From the NCBI GenBank assembly GCA_031002005.1, contig CM061914.1:11332148-11396147 (forward strand): a DNA stretch of 64,000 nucleotides, given 5' to 3'. The notes below the pieces were generated by a model. The model worked only from the letters and a program-made list of their open reading frames with translations, was not told where the DNA came from and ran no database searches. How positions within the stretch are numbered: the first letter of the stretch is position 1; every line of letters begins with the position of its first letter. Both the position numbers and the translations under genes were made by a program. Positions 21,421 to 32,683 of the stretch are shown one piece after another. The stretch is from Vandiemenella viatica. Lineage: Eukaryota; Arthropoda; Insecta; Orthoptera; Morabidae.

Positions 21421-22719
21421 GTGACTTGCAGTCAATGTCATGTGGGTGCCACTGCAGTCTTCATTTTTGAAAATTTTTGGGTTTAATTTTCTTATCTTTT
21501 TGGTTTACGTATTACCTGAAAGCATTTTGATTGTTGATGTTAGTTCTAAGTATTCTATAACATGGTAATGAACCTTTCCTGTGTTGCATGATGAAGGGAC
21601 AAAAGTTCATTTTTATATGGCAGGGAGTCAGAGTTTTGACCCTTAAATATACTAGAACTGACCATATGATAGTTATGAGGTGCAAATTTGAATTCAAGAG
21701 CATAAAGCCACAAATAGACTGATATTATTTGATATAAAACAAAATTTAGCAAATACAGTAAATGAAATACTTAGAAAGAACTGACATGGAAATTTAACTG
21801 AAGGAGAGCGGAACATAATGCAGAGAAAGTCAATTAAACCTGATGATCATCAATTTGGTGATAGGAGGTAAGTAGGTTTAGATGATGGATCAAATGCTGT
21901 AACTATTGGAGCAGATGGCAGAGAAGCAAAAATGCTCTGTATGAAATAGGAAGGCTGCAGTGCTGATAACATACAAATGAAATAAAAAGAAATTGCTGGA
22001 AATTAATTGAGAGAAAATAATTGGGAGAAATGGTCCTAGATAGACTAGTTCATAATAAAACAGACGGCAAGAATGTACAGAAAAATTAAATGATGGGGAT
22101 AAGTAAAAATGTTACATATGGGAAGATGCTTTAAGGCAGCATGGATACGAGAGGCACAAGGTCTGCAGTGACATAAAATAATAAAATTGCGATCGTGTAA
22201 GATTTTGACGTGCTTCTTAAGTGAGAGGATGATGAAATATCCAGTTGTTGATAGTGAAATATGTTTAACATTGTGGGTGTGTGGCCACTGACTCGTGTGG
22301 CGTGTGTCAGTCGACTGCTCAATCACCGTGGTTAAACTTTTGCTCAGTATGTTGACCTTTCTGTTTTTGGGATCTTAGTTTAGCTTCTCATGGTATTGAG
22401 ACAAATGGTAAGGGAATCAGATGTGTACACAGCGAGATTCACCCCCTTGTCATATGTATTACCTCTAAATATCATTTAGGTTTAGACCAAAATATTGTAA
22501 AGTGTGTTCATGTTTATTTGTTCTTCTTGGTCATTATCCCTTTATCAGTGGTAAGTAATGCATGTAGATTACCCATCCTTTCTTATTTTAATTGCCTAAC
22601 AGTATTTTGACTGTCACTATTTACCTTAAATTTATAATTTTCTAGACTAGATTTCATGTCCTAACGACTGAAAAAATGTCCACGGATTGCAGTTTTACAA
22701 TTTTTTTTTTTGGTTATAG
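21421..22719. other. CMTR1 intron, unassigned
   Basis: Nothing recognised with confidence; 21790-22030 looks like an old LINE remnant by composition only. The T-run at 22701-22712 is the polypyrimidine tract of the G-patch exon. Confidence 0.4.
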
Positions 22720-22875
22720 GAACTAATGGGTTACAAGGAAGGTTCAGGTCTAGGTAAGCACGCACAGGGCCGTGTAGACCCTATAGAGATGTCTCGGCAA
22801 CGGGGACGACGTGGTCTAGGCTTAAAAGTTGAAGGACTTGAGGCTGCGACCCTCGAGTGGAACTCCAACCTTGAA
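22720..22875 (+). CDS. CMTR1: CMTR1 exon: G-patch domain
   Basis: Encodes 52 residues, phase 0 to 0. MGYKEGSGLGKHAQGR is the glycine-rich G-patch core, followed by RQRGRRGLGL, the second glycine block. In CMTR1 the G-patch recruits the DEAH helicase DHX15 (established for the human protein). It continues as KVEGLEAATLEWNS, the start of the linker. The acceptor is TTATAG ending at 22719 after a T-rich tract, and the donor GTAAGT at 22876 is close to consensus. Spliced to the previous exon it reads KKMM-ELMGYKEG, as in the family. Confidence 0.95.
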
Positions 22876-22948
22876 GTAAGTATGTTAGATACAGGTCTGT
22901 TAAGTTCTGGCAAGTAATAATTATTGATTTGTTCTCAGTTATATGTGT

Positions 22949-23260
22949 TGGTGGCTATCCAGATTCTGGTTTTCCGTTGTTTCCTGAAATTACTACAAAA
23001 GGACCGAGTGTGGTGGGTGAGCAGTAATACTTTGGCCTTGCATTCTGGAGGATGCAGATTCGAATCCCTGTCTGGCCATCCAGATTTGTGTTTTTCATGG
23101 TTTCCCCAAATTAATCCAGGCAAATATTGGGATAGCTATTTAATTTTTTTTTAAAAAAAAAGAAAAAAAAGAAAGGCTATTCCAAAAGGCCATCACCGAA
23201 TTCTGTCCCATTTCCTGTCCTCAATTGCCTCAATGATCTCAATGTTGGTAAGACATAATA
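22949..23260 (+). mobile_element. tRNA-derived SINE plus a partial copy
   Basis: 22949-22995 is a short piece of the family body (ATCCAGATTCTGGTTTTCC). 23009-23260 is a fuller copy with TGGTGGGTGAGCAGTAA, a degraded B-box (GATTCGAATCCC) and body. An A/T-rich run at 23143-23178 splits the body. Diverged. Confidence 0.75.
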
Positions 23261-23855
23261 CTGGATACAACTAGAAGCGACACAGTTCCTTAACCTGGCC
23301 ATTATTTTTGTAAAACCTATTTGCTAGGTAGGGTTATTGTCGAGTATATAAAATTAGAAAAAACTATGACGTTGGGAAAATGTGTAACAATTAGGAATTA
23401 ATGCCACATTAAGTTTACTAGATGTGTGCCTAATTCAAAGACATTGGGCCTTGTCATATATATTTTGAGATTTTTTTGTATGTAATATAGTCATAAAATA
23501 TAGCACACTGGAATGTGTAAGTAACTTTGCGAAATGTTAATGTTTTTTGATCACTTATGAAGGGAAAAAATATTAACACAATAATGTAAAAAAATAATGA
23601 ACCTGTTACCTACCGTAGAAGACACAAAAATAGCAACAGTGTATATATAGCTCGGAGTCATAGATGTTATTTTTATGATCTGGACACTTTGGAAAAACAA
23701 CCTTCTAAAGTTCCTGGACATGGTACATTTGTTGTCATGCACACAATTCGGAATAAATATATCTCAGTCGGTCATTCAGTAAGTCGGTGACTTAGCCATC
23801 GCATTGCCAGAAAAACTGCCTATATCTGATGCTGCCATCGACATGAAAAGAAGTA
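23261..23855. other. CMTR1 intron, unassigned
   Basis: AT-rich, no feature seen; ends at the TA before the Tigger-like element. Confidence 0.4.
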
Positions 23856-25948
23856 CGGTCGAACCTGGGTAAGCGAGAGTTCAAGGGACCACAATTTTTT
23901 TTCGCTAACCCAGGTTTTTCATTTATAGAGGTACAGGATTGGGTTTTCTCACTTATAGAGGTTTAAAAAATACAGCAAATATGTAGTGATAAATATGTAT
24001 GTATTCTATAGATATTATTCATTAGAATTTGACATATAGGCTTATAAAAATAAAACAAAAAACCTTAAATTTACATTTACTTAAAAAAATCCATTAATTT
24101 CTTCTGCGTTTTTGTTTCTGCATTTTGTACATGTTTTTCCAGTTCATAAATCTTATCAAATATTGTTTTCCCAACAACCGCTGAGTATTCAAAAAAAATG
24201 GTGGAGCGTGTCCAGTGCATTCAAAGCTTCTTGCTTCTTTGGTATGTTATTTACTTCTGTATCCAAAATCTGCAATCGGTCAACTTCATCTTCACTGTCA
24301 TTTCCATCAGCTCACGTACTCACACAATTCTTAACGATATCGTCTTCAGTGTGTTCGCCGGTGGTAGCCACTTCGTCGTCAATCTGAACGAAGTCCTCGA
24401 AGGTTGACGTTAACATACTGGTTTCGTGAAACACAAGCTTGGGGCATTCCTCATTGGTAGATCCAACTTCAAACTCATTTTCCTCTGGCAATAAGTCTTG
24501 TTTACCTGTGCTGACCCAAAACCCGGCTTTCTTGAAGCCATTTTTGACAGTAACATCACTTACAGTGTCCCATGCCCTCCTTGTAAATTTCATGGCTAGA
24601 AGTACATTAATCTCAGGGTTATTGTTTTTTTCCAGGCACATAAGAGTATGTCTAACAACTTCTCTGCGATAAAAGCGTTTGAATGAGTGTATGATACCTT
24701 GATCTAATGGTTGAAGTTTACTGGTGGTATTGGCAGGCAAGAACATGACTCTTACATTTGCAAGTGTTGGTAGGTCCGTATGGGCAGCACAGTTGCCAAT
24801 AAAAAGCACATTTTTTCGCCGTTTTATCTTCATTTCCTTGTCAACTTTTTCCAACCAGTTTCTAAATAATATCTTTGTCATCCAAGCCTTTGTATTACTG
24901 GCATAATCAACAGGTAGAGTCTTGACACCTTTAAAACATCTAGGTCCCTTTGATTTCCCGATGATGAAATTGTCCACACCAGTCATGTTTACACATTGGG
25001 GAATAGTAAGGAGTTCCTTGCTTTGTTTTCCTCCATGGCATTTTTCACCTTTCAATGTAAATGTTTTATCCGCAAGGCACTTGAAGAACAGAGCGGTTTC
25101 ATCTGCGTTGTAAATATCGTTTGGATTATACCCTTCTAAAAAACTTGGCAGATCTTCATTCCATTGGTTACACACGCCTTGGTCCACAGATTTACTTTCC
25201 CCGGCTGCTTTTTTGAAAGCAATATCATGACGCTTTTTGAAACCCTCTAGCCAACCATTACTAGCTGAAAAGTTCAGTATTCCGAGTTTTATAGCAAATT
25301 CTTTAGATTTTTCTTTCAACAAAGGTCCATCAATGGGAACGTTCTTATCGAGGGTTTGTTTTGTCCATTCTAACAGGCACTTTTCAATGTTGGGAAATTC
25401 AGAAAGTCGACTCCTCTTATCATTTCCATGTCCCTCAGAGCACTGAGACTTTATAGAATCTTTTGATTTTATAATTTTATAGAAGGTGGATTCTGGTACG
25501 CCAGACTCACTCTGTATTTCACTTCGCGATTTCCTGCTCTCGAACGCAGTCACTATTTTAAGTTTATCACTTAACGAAAACACTTTGTTTTTTCGTTTTG
25601 ACATTTTGAGTCTGTGTCAAACCTTCCGTCGCAATTGATAGTTATCAACTGAAGTAACAATTGGCGATTCGAACAGAATACAATACAACAATGTAAGTTA
25701 GTTCCACGAAATTTAAGAATGGGTCATAAATAACAATTGTTAAATACGCTCGACTGTCGCTTATAGAGGTAAAACCAAGTAACAGTCTCATTTATAGAGG
25801 TCCACAAGGGAAAGACTACTTTCTCTTATAGAGGTTTCTGTTTCTCACTTATAGAGGTTTTAGAGGTTAAAATGTACGGGACCTGACAATTATTCTCACT
25901 TGTAGAGTTTTCTCGCTAATCCGGTTCTCACTCAGCAAGGTTTGACTG
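23856..25948 (-). mobile_element. Tigger/pogo-like transposon
   Basis: About 2.1 kb. Imperfect inverted ends: CGGTCGAACCTGGGTAAGCG on the left and CAGTCAAACCTTGCTGAGTG on the right. TA precedes the left end, but GA follows the right end, so the TA duplication has decayed. At least seven copies of CTTATAGAGGT or close variants lie in the terminal ~100 bp on the left and ~250 bp on the right, probable transposase-binding subterminal repeats. A long transposase gene fills the centre on the - strand. Confidence 0.88.
24312..25604 (-). CDS. Tigger/pogo-like transposase, 430 aa, open but catalytically altered
   Basis: The longest uninterrupted reading frame in the window. Residues ~5-55 form a CENP-B-type helix-turn-helix (SLSDKLKIVTAFESRKS, then GVPESTFYKIIK). 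Residues ~65-130 are a second, Tc5-type DNA-binding domain (FAIKLGI, NGWLEGFKKRH). A DDE_1 domain follows: the first Asp is in YNADETALFF and the third in QPLDQGIIHSFKRFYR. The second block, normally DN-x-P-x-H, reads FIGNCAAHT, so Asp is replaced by Gly (GGC for GAC is one transition). An acidic tail (FEVGSTNEE, HTEDD) ends the protein. Its length is near that of the family. Probably inactive as a nuclease. A domesticated host gene is less likely, because the transposon ends flank it. Confidence 0.88.
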   Translation of the reverse strand: MSKRKNKVFSLSDKLKIVTAFESRKSRSEIQSESGVPESTFYKIIKSKDSIKSQCSEGHGNDKRSRLSEFPNIEKCLLEWTKQTLDKNVPIDGPLLKEKSKEFAIKLGILNFSASNGWLEGFKKRHDIAFKKAAGESKSVDQGVCNQWNEDLPSFLEGYNPNDIYNADETALFFKCLADKTFTLKGEKCHGGKQSKELLTIPQCVNMTGVDNFIIGKSKGPRCFKGVKTLPVDYASNTKAWMTKILFRNWLEKVDKEMKIKRRKNVLFIGNCAAHTDLPTLANVRVMFLPANTTSKLQPLDQGIIHSFKRFYRREVVRHTLMCLEKNNNPEINVLLAMKFTRRAWDTVSDVTVKNGFKKAGFWVSTGKQDLLPEENEFEVGSTNEECPKLVFHETSMLTSTFEDFVQIDDEVATTGEHTEDDIVKNCVST

Positions 25949-26850
25949 GAGTAGTTCCTAGACAATCTCAAGGCATTTAATACCCTGAACTTTGCGTGGT
26001 CTTACTCCCACACCCAGACTACTTTCTACAAAGGCTACCTTAGTTTCTTGGTTTACATCAAACCCACCAGTATCTTTATTCCGACTGTTACCAGTCTTGG
26101 AATTCAAGGTAATCATATATGCTAAAATCAGCACTCCTCACACTGCAGCTACCTGCTGGCTTTATGGGCCACATCACAACTGGCTCCGTCTATAAACCAC
26201 CCTAAACCCCCAAAACCAAATTTAGTCCAGTCCTGGTCACACAGCACTTCCCAGTCCTCAAATCTGTCAACAGAATCCGTCAGCAAAGCTACAATTTCCT
26301 GAAAACTTGCCCGAAAATGAGATCCATTCGCCCTAAAGTTCTCCCTGCCCCTCCCAGAACTTGCTTCAGAAAACCTCCTAACTTTAGACAACTCCTAGTC
26401 AAAAAACACATTCTTCCTTGTCCCGCCAAATAGCCCCAAGGCTCTTTCCCATGTAATAGACTCCACATACCATCTGCTAACCCCCCCAGATAATATACCA
26501 GCTAAATTGCAGTCACTGCTGGACTTTGTTCATAGGTTTGACCACCAATGCACTGGGAATAAGAATAAATGGCCACCGACAGACAGTATTCGACTGGAAT
26601 TCAAAACACCCAGGAGCTGTCCATGTTGTCTTCCATGACACCAAAAATTTTAATTCTAGCTTCATGATCTATATTATCAGAGTCCTTCCAAACAACAGCA
26701 GCTGCTTTGAACCTCTGAACTCAGGTGGGAGCTTGCTTCCCAATGCAAACTGGGCACCAGGCAACCACCTGGTCCCTGTTTTAGCTTTTTCTTTCCTACA
26801 TCCTCTCCTTTCCTCCATCCCAGTTAACTTTAACAAGCGCTAACCAAAGG
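25949..26850 (+). pseudogene. Penelope-like element fragment, family 2 (GIY-YIG region)
   Basis: Contains a NFRQLLVKKHILPCP stretch, then GLTTNALGIRINGHRQTVFD, FHDTKNFNSSF and YIIRVLPNNSS. The pattern (GLTT..L..R.NGHR...H....F) resembles the GIY-YIG domain of Penelope-like RTs. The same blocks recur near 50250-50800 (GLTAQ.LSVRVNG, TVRTIRVFPE) and inverted near 61100-61500. Frames broken, RT not seen. Confidence 0.5.
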
Positions 26851-27434
26851 TGATGTTTAACTTCATAGATTCTTTCATTTAATGTTCTTTTTATTTATTT
26901 ATAGTTTTATTTATTTATATTTGTGTAGTTAAGATTTTATATCATATTATTTTGTAAACTGCTCATTTGCTCGCCAGTGATTAGTTTTGATATTTTGAAA
27001 TGCTCAGGTATTAGCTTCAAATTACTATTGCACTGTTTGAATTTACCCCCACCATGTACCTTGCTCAACAGCTGTCATGTAGTAGGCTGTGCTCACCCCT
27101 CCTTACCAAAGGTCCTAGTCCTAAGTACATGAATAAGGTTTTAAACCAAATTATTGTAAAGTGTGTTTGCGTTTTTTATTTTCGTGTTCGTTTGGCCCTC
27201 CTTTCTTCATCTGTGTTAAGTGACAGGTTATTTTCTGTACACTTGCTAATGGAACTTTCGTTGTAACTGATATCCAATTAGTTTGTTTATAATATTGTGC
27301 TGGGATTATTCCTAGTGATTTTCTATTTTTCAGAACCCTGTCCACCTTAATTAATACAGGAAGGGACTAAGTTACGATTTTAGTTCAACAAATGTATAGG
27401 AAATTTGAATTAAAAAATTGTTTCAATATTTCAG
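26851..27434. other. CMTR1 intron, unassigned
   Basis: 26880-26940 is a TTTA-rich stretch. The 26990-27060 stretch (TGCTCAGGTATTAGCT...TTTGAATTTACCCCCACCAT) resembles 15870-15935, so it is probably the 3' end of the same palindromic or Penelope-like repeat. Confidence 0.4.
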
Positions 27435-27602
27435 GTTGTGTCAGTAGAAGAAGAAGTCAAATGGCTAGAAGATAATGAATACCGTTATATACCTTACAAC
27501 AGATTGAGTAGCTGGATGACCATAGGCCCACGTAAGATGGTTATTGATGACGAAACCAATTTCTGTGATCCAAATCTATTGAGAAATGTACTTAGTTCTA
27601 AG
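27435..27602 (+). CDS. CMTR1: CMTR1 exon: linker between G-patch and catalytic domain
   Basis: Encodes 56 residues, phase 0 to 0. VVSVEEEVKWLEDNE is followed by WMTIGPRKMVIDDETNFCD and NVLSSK. The block W-M-x-x-G-x-R-K-M-x-I-x-D-E-T-x-F-C is a conserved CMTR1 signature at the entrance to the methyltransferase domain (human: WMVVGKRKMIIEDETEFC). The acceptor is TTTCAG ending at 27434 and the donor GTTGGT at 27603 is weak. The intron that follows is 13.2 kb and hosts two LINEs, a mariner and snap-back repeats. Confidence 0.94.
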
Positions 27603-27984
27603 GTTGGTATTAAAGTTTGATACAATTTTTGAATTAAGAAAGATTCATAACAGCATTAGATTGTTACATTACTGTTAGTTTTTTTAATATATGTGTCCTA
27701 GAATCTGTGCCATGTTCAGCTATTTTTACAAGTGGTGGCAGATGCTTCATTCATCAGTGAGATCTACTTGTTTAGTGCTACCTGAATACTAAACAACTAT
27801 ATTTGAGATGATACATTATCTGAGCGCAACCGAACACTTAATTTTAGTGCATTATTGCTCGCAGCAGTTTGACCGATTGATATGCCACCATTGTACTTAG
27901 GGAGGCACAGCCAGCATATGTACAAATTCCATTTCCAGTTAATCAAGTATTCTGATTACAATTTGCAAACAGTTTTCCATAATA
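27603..27984. other. CMTR1 intron, unassigned
   Basis: No feature recognised before the mariner. Confidence 0.4.
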
Positions 27985-29301
27985 CGAGGTGCATTCAAGT
28001 TCTAAGGCCTCCGATTTTTTTTCTAACTAACTATTCACCCGAAATCGATGAAACTGGCGTTACTTCTCGACGTAATCGCCCTGCAGACGTACACATTTTT
28101 CACAACGCTGACGCCATGATTCCATGGCAGCGGCGAAGGCTTCTTTAGGAGTCTGTTTTGACCACTGGAAAATCGCTGAGGCAATAGCAGCACGGCTGGT
28201 GAATGTGCGGCCACGGAGAGTGTCTTTCATTGTTGGAAAAAGCCAAAAGTCACTAGGAGCCAGGTCAGGTGAGTAGGGAGCATGAGGAATCACTTGAAAG
28301 TTGTTATCACGAAGAAACTGTTGCGTAACGTTAGCTCGATGCGCGCGTGCGTTGTCTTGGTGAAACAGCACACGCGCAGCCTTTCCCGGATGTTTTTGTT
28401 GCAGTGCAGGAAGGAATTTGTTCTTCAAAACATTTTCGTAGGATGCACCTGTTCGTAGTGCCCGTTGGAACGCAATGGGTAAGGATTACGCCCTCGCTGT
28501 CCCAGAACATGGACACCATCATTTTTTCAGCACTGGCGGTTACCCGAAATTTTTTTGGTGGCGGTGAATCTGTGTGCTTCCATTGAGTTGACTGACGCTT
28601 TGTTTCTGGATTGAAAAATGGTATCCACGTCTCATCCATTTTCACAACCGACGAAAAGAAAGTCCCATTCATGCTGTCGTTGCTCGTCAACATTGCTTGT
28701 CAACATGCCACACGGGCAGCCTTGTGGTCGTCCGTCAGCATTCGTGGCACCCACCTTGATGACACTTTTCGCATTTTCAGGTCGTCGTGCAGGATTGTGT
28801 GTACAGAACCCATGGAAATGCTAACACTGGAGGCGATCTGTTCAACAGTCATTCGGCGATCCCCCAAAACAATTCTCTCCACTTTCTGGATCATGTCGTC
28901 AGACCGGCTTGTGCGAGCCCGAGGTTGTTTCGGTTTGTTGTCACACGATGTTCTGCCTACATTAAACTGTCGCACCCACGAACGCACTTTCGACACATCC
29001 ATAACTCCATCACCACATGTCTCCTTCAACTGTCGATGAATTTCAATTGGTTTCACACCACGCAAATTCAGAAAACGAATGATTGCACGCTGTTCAAGTA
29101 AGGAAAACGTCGCCATTTTAAGTATCTAAAACAGTTCTCATTCTCGCCGCTGGCGGTAAAATTCCATCTGCCGTACGGTGCTGCCATTTCTGGGACGTAT
29201 TGACAATGAACGCGGCCTCATTTTAAAACAATGCGCATGTTTCTATCTCTTTCCAGTCCAGAGAAAAAAAATCGGAGGCCTTAGAATTTGAATGCACCTC
29301 G
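27985..29301 (-). mobile_element. Mariner transposon 2 (complete ends)
   Basis: A 1317-bp element between TA dinucleotides (27983-27984, 29302-29303). Inverted repeats of about 40 bp start CGAGGTGCATTCAAGTTCTA on the left and CGAGGTGCATTCAAATTCTA on the right, one difference overall. A different family from mariner 1: the ends and the N-terminus do not match. The near-identical ends point to a young copy. Confidence 0.93.
28060..29116 (-). pseudogene. Mariner DD34D transposase 2, one stop and one frameshift
   Basis: Starts MATFSLLEQRAIIRFLNLRG at 29116. Helix-turn-helix blocks (KPIEIHRQL; VRSWVRQFN), then GSVHTILHDDLKMRKVSSRW and the linker WVPRMLTDDHK. DDE: first Asp in VKMDETWIPFF, second in FHQDNARAHRA, third in PYSPDLAPSDFWLF, and an end at LQGDYVEK. 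Lesions: an in-frame TGA at 28700-28702, and a 1-nt indel near 28455-28470 that shifts the frame before SYENVLKNKF. Together with these two repairs the protein would have normal mariner length. All catalytic Asp are present. Confidence 0.9.
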
Positions 29302-29303
29302 TA

Positions 29304-29600
29304 ATGTAGTCAGCTGTTGGATACCATGTCAGTATTTGTTCCTTTTTAGAAACATATTTCAAGTAAGAGAGTAACGTAACAAACATTAGGCTTACATGAA
29401 TTGCAGGGGGTACAGTCAACACAGATCTGTTGTTCTAGAGGCAGGAATGTCTATACCTGTTATACAATCTCACTCTACACCAACTTCAAGAAAGTCAATT
29501 CGAGTGAATTTGGAAAACAAACAGACTCCAATATCAGATGGACTAAAACAACTTACAATAATTTCCGTAGATTTGTTGGGGTCATTAAAGGTGTAGCTAG
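29304..29600. other. CMTR1 intron, unassigned
   Basis: No clear feature; may be the 5' part of the old LINE that follows. Confidence 0.35.
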
Positions 29601-30439
29601 ATGATGTATTCCTAGAGGATATCACAAAGAGTACATCCCTGGTTGGAGCCCAGAAAGTGAGAAATTACTAATGAAATATAAGGAACATCTGACCTTTGAC
29701 AATACAACACGCCTCCTTCAATCCCTCGTTGAGGATTGTAGAAATATCTGGCATCGCACAGATATCCTTGGATTACACCCACTCTAGCAGAAAAGTTTGG
29801 TGTATCATTAGAAAATTAGACTTGTCAAATCCTATGATCAAAAGATCAAAAACTACCATCAATCTGAATGATTTTGCCAAACACCTATTGTCGGTTTCTA
29901 AGAACACAAAAGATAGCAAAATAAAAAAATAAATAAATAAATAAATGAAAAAGCAGCCCCACAATCTTCCACTCTGAGAAGAGGAAACAATAGATGCAAC
30001 AAACATATGAAGCTTGGAGATGTACACCCTGAACTTTTCGCCCACTGTGGACCAGCTACAGTAAGATGGCTTATCCGCTTCTTCTCAGATATCCTACAAA
30101 CAGGAAACTTCCCACCGTTGATGAAGAAAACAAAAGTATTAGCCATATTGAAACCAAATAAGGACCCTGCATAGTGAAAAATTATCAATGAATGACATTT
30201 CTAAGTGTCACATTCAATCTCCTTGAGTGTCTGACCTCCAATAGAATTTCTGAAGTAATCAATAATCACACTCCTATAAAACAAGCAGGATTTAGATCAA
30301 GACAAGTTGTAATGACCAGGTATTCACTCTCACCTCTCCTGTTGAAAATGGGATTGAGAAGAAATCAGTAAATGTGGCTGTCTTTTTGGATCTTTCAGCT
30401 GCCAATGACACTGTTCGGTGAGAAGGACTCCTGAAATTC

Positions 30440-30724
30440 TTGAGCGTTATTTTATATCAAAAACTTATGGAGCCATTTAGCAACACATTGAGCAAAAGGT
30501 ACTTCCAGATGTATGCTGATAATAATAGAAGCAGAATGTTTAAACTAAATGATGGCTTATCTCTAGGATCTGTTTTGGTTCCCCTCCTATTCAATTTATA
30601 CACTCACAATTTACACGAAACATTTTCAAGAAAATTTATTTACACTGATGACATCTGTTTGGTGTACCAGAACTCCAACTTTTCTGATGCAGAAACAACT
30701 TTATCAACTTATCGGAAACACTAG
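30440..30724 (+). pseudogene. RT palm fragment of the old LINE
   Basis: The longest surviving frame of the element, 94 codons, includes SLGSVLVPLLFNLYTHNLH and YTDDICLVY. Gln of the usual PQGSVL is Leu here, and Ala of YADD is Thr. Dead. Confidence 0.7.
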
Positions 30725-31122
30725 ATCTATACTTGAAGAAATACTGCCGCCATCTAAATCCTCAGTAAACAGTAATATTGGCTTTTCATTTACGCAACAG
30801 ACAAGTGCACTATAAACAAATTAAATACTGCTTCCATCTAAATCCTCCGTAAACAGTTATATTGGCTGCTTATTTACACAACAGACAAGCGCACTGTAAA
30901 ACAGAAGTCAGATTCAGAGGCAGATTCTTGCAATATTGTAGCACTTCAAAATATCTGTGTATTACACTAGACAGACTTTGAAGCAACAGCTAAAGTCAAA
31001 GCGAGAAATAATGTTCTTCAAAATCTTGCAGGTACTTCATGGGGAGCCAGTGCTCGTGTCTTAAGATCCATAGCATTAGCTCTGTCATATTCTGTTGCTG
31101 AATACTACGGAGACGGATTAAT

Positions 31123-31310
31123 AGTCGTTTTTTGTTATTGTTCCGTCTTGCAACTAAAACAAATGCTTTTTGTGCCAATCACGTTTTGTCTTTATTTAAG
31201 ACATCTCCAGTGCCAGATATAAAACTGAAGATGTCGTAAATAAAGGCGAAATGTGTTTGCCATAAAAAACATTTTTTTAGTTGCAAGACGGAACAATAAC
31301 AAAAAACAGT
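31123..31310. repeat. Snap-back (foldback) element
   Basis: Left arm 31123-31210 and right arm 31222-31310 are inverted repeats of about 85 bp with roughly 80-85% match (shared blocks: TTGTTATTGTTCCGTCTTGC, AACTAAAA) and a ~10-nt loop. Each arm holds a CTGANGA-stem-AAA hairpin, on opposite strands. It is inserted in the LINE, so it is mobile or was. Confidence 0.8.
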
Positions 31311-31698
31311 TATCATAGCAGCTGAGGACCTGGGTCGAAAAATCACCAACATGTCGGATTATTAGTGCCTACCCGAAGAAGATAGATTTGCAACCCAATC
31401 GGGCAATGCGGATAATTACGGGATGCATTCAGAGTGTGACATTGTATGACTTCTGGTGCTATGTAACAATCCACCTCCAGCACTGAGAAGATCAAAGCTC
31501 TCCTGAAGGTTTGGAAAAACATTCTGAAGAACCCTCAGCTGCTTATACATCAAGACATTACTCAAGCTAAACACCAACGCTTAAAACTGAGGAAACCACC
31601 ATGGCGCACAGCAATCAACCTTACAGAGACCTCTTTCAACAGCAACAAGCTGTAGATAACTTAGTGGGAGCAGTCATCAGTAGCCAACGAACGTTTAG

Positions 31699-32046
31699 TT
31701 GAGGGCCCCTCAGAACGGTTACGAGGATTCAATCTTTTCGGATGGCAGTGGAGAATCGTGGATCGGATTAGAATGGGGCAAAGACAGATGTGGCTATTTG
31801 TTACACAGATGGGGATGGGTAGATTCTGCAAATTGTGACCATGAAGCCACCTTACAGACAATTCACCACATCCTTTCTGATTGTCCTGTCCGAGTATACA
31901 AAGGAACAATTGCTGAAATACACGATGCTTCGATCAGTGCAGCTGATTGGATACAAACACTAGATATAGAGATAAAATTGTACAAAGTTGTGATATGCCC
32001 ATCTGACTTCATCTTTTGCATATCTTGTAAAATATACGATAACTAA
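31699..32046 (+). pseudogene. C-terminal zinc-knuckle-like region of the old LINE
   Basis: 115 codons open. CGYLLHRWGWVDSANCDHEA...TIHHILSDC has the CxC...H...C pattern of the C-terminal end of many LINE RTs (usual CDCG; here CDHE). Continues the element past the snap-back insertion. Confidence 0.65.
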
Positions 32047-32179
32047 AATAAATTGCAGGGGCTGTTTATAATCATTTCCTCCCTGTTGTCTAAATTGTCA
32101 TTAATACCGCTAATGTTAACCAGGTATTAAAATACAGTTCCACCATTTCTGTATTAAAATGTGATTTTGACCTAAATGC

Positions 32180-32650
32180 TTTTGTGCCATATGTGGCAGC
32201 AACTTCAGCAAAAATTGCCAGATCGTTAGACAAAGCTGGTGTGAAGACATTCCACGAAGATAAGGGATTCACTGTGCAGTGGCTTGTGTTTCAGACAGTG
32301 TGTTATTTATTCCATCCCTTGTGAATGTGGGCAGCGGTACGTCGGGCTGACAGTACGCTCCGTGTTTCAGCGCTGTGAGATTAGTATGCCTGGGATAAGT
32401 GGTGATGTTGGCAGTAGTTTTGCACCGCATAGAAAGGATAAACAGGTTTTTCTTTGAGGTGACACAAATACTGGCCCAGTCAAAAGGTTGACTGGGACAA
32501 CTTAATTAAGGAGGCTGTGGACATTCGTCTTGTGAAAAATATTGTAAACAGACACAATGGGTATGAACTCAGCACAGTGTAGAACACAAATATTAGTCAG
32601 TTAAGAGGGAGGAGACATAGGCATCAATAACGTAGCAGAATGTGCTCTGA
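32180..32650 (+). pseudogene. Penelope-like element fragment, family 1
   Basis: Reads PYVAATSAKIARSLDKAGVK (the pre-GIY connector, PYV..TS.KIARSL), then IPCECGQRYVGLTVRSVFQR (GIY-YIG motif) and LIKEAVDIRLVKNIVNRHNG. Same family as 20940-21420. Frames broken. Confidence 0.75.
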
Positions 32651-32683
32651 CCTCTAACTGAAGACTCCTCCACCAATTTCTCC

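Larger units (their letters stand above)
29600..32045 (+). mobile_element. Old non-LTR retrotransposon, interrupted
   Basis: Decayed RT on the + strand. Near 30540-30700 it reads LSLGSVLVPLLFNLYTHNLH and FIYTDDICLVYQNSNFSDAET, the motif blocks around the YADD-type Asp pair (here YTDD). Near 30980-31080 it reads KVKARNNVLQNLAGTSWGAS, ARVLRS and ALSYSVAEY. A C-terminal part follows at 31700-31950 with CGYLLHRWGWVDSANCDHEA and HHILSDC. A snap-back element (31123-31310) separates the two. Similar in layout to BS/X-element-type LINEs. Many stops. Confidence 0.75.
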
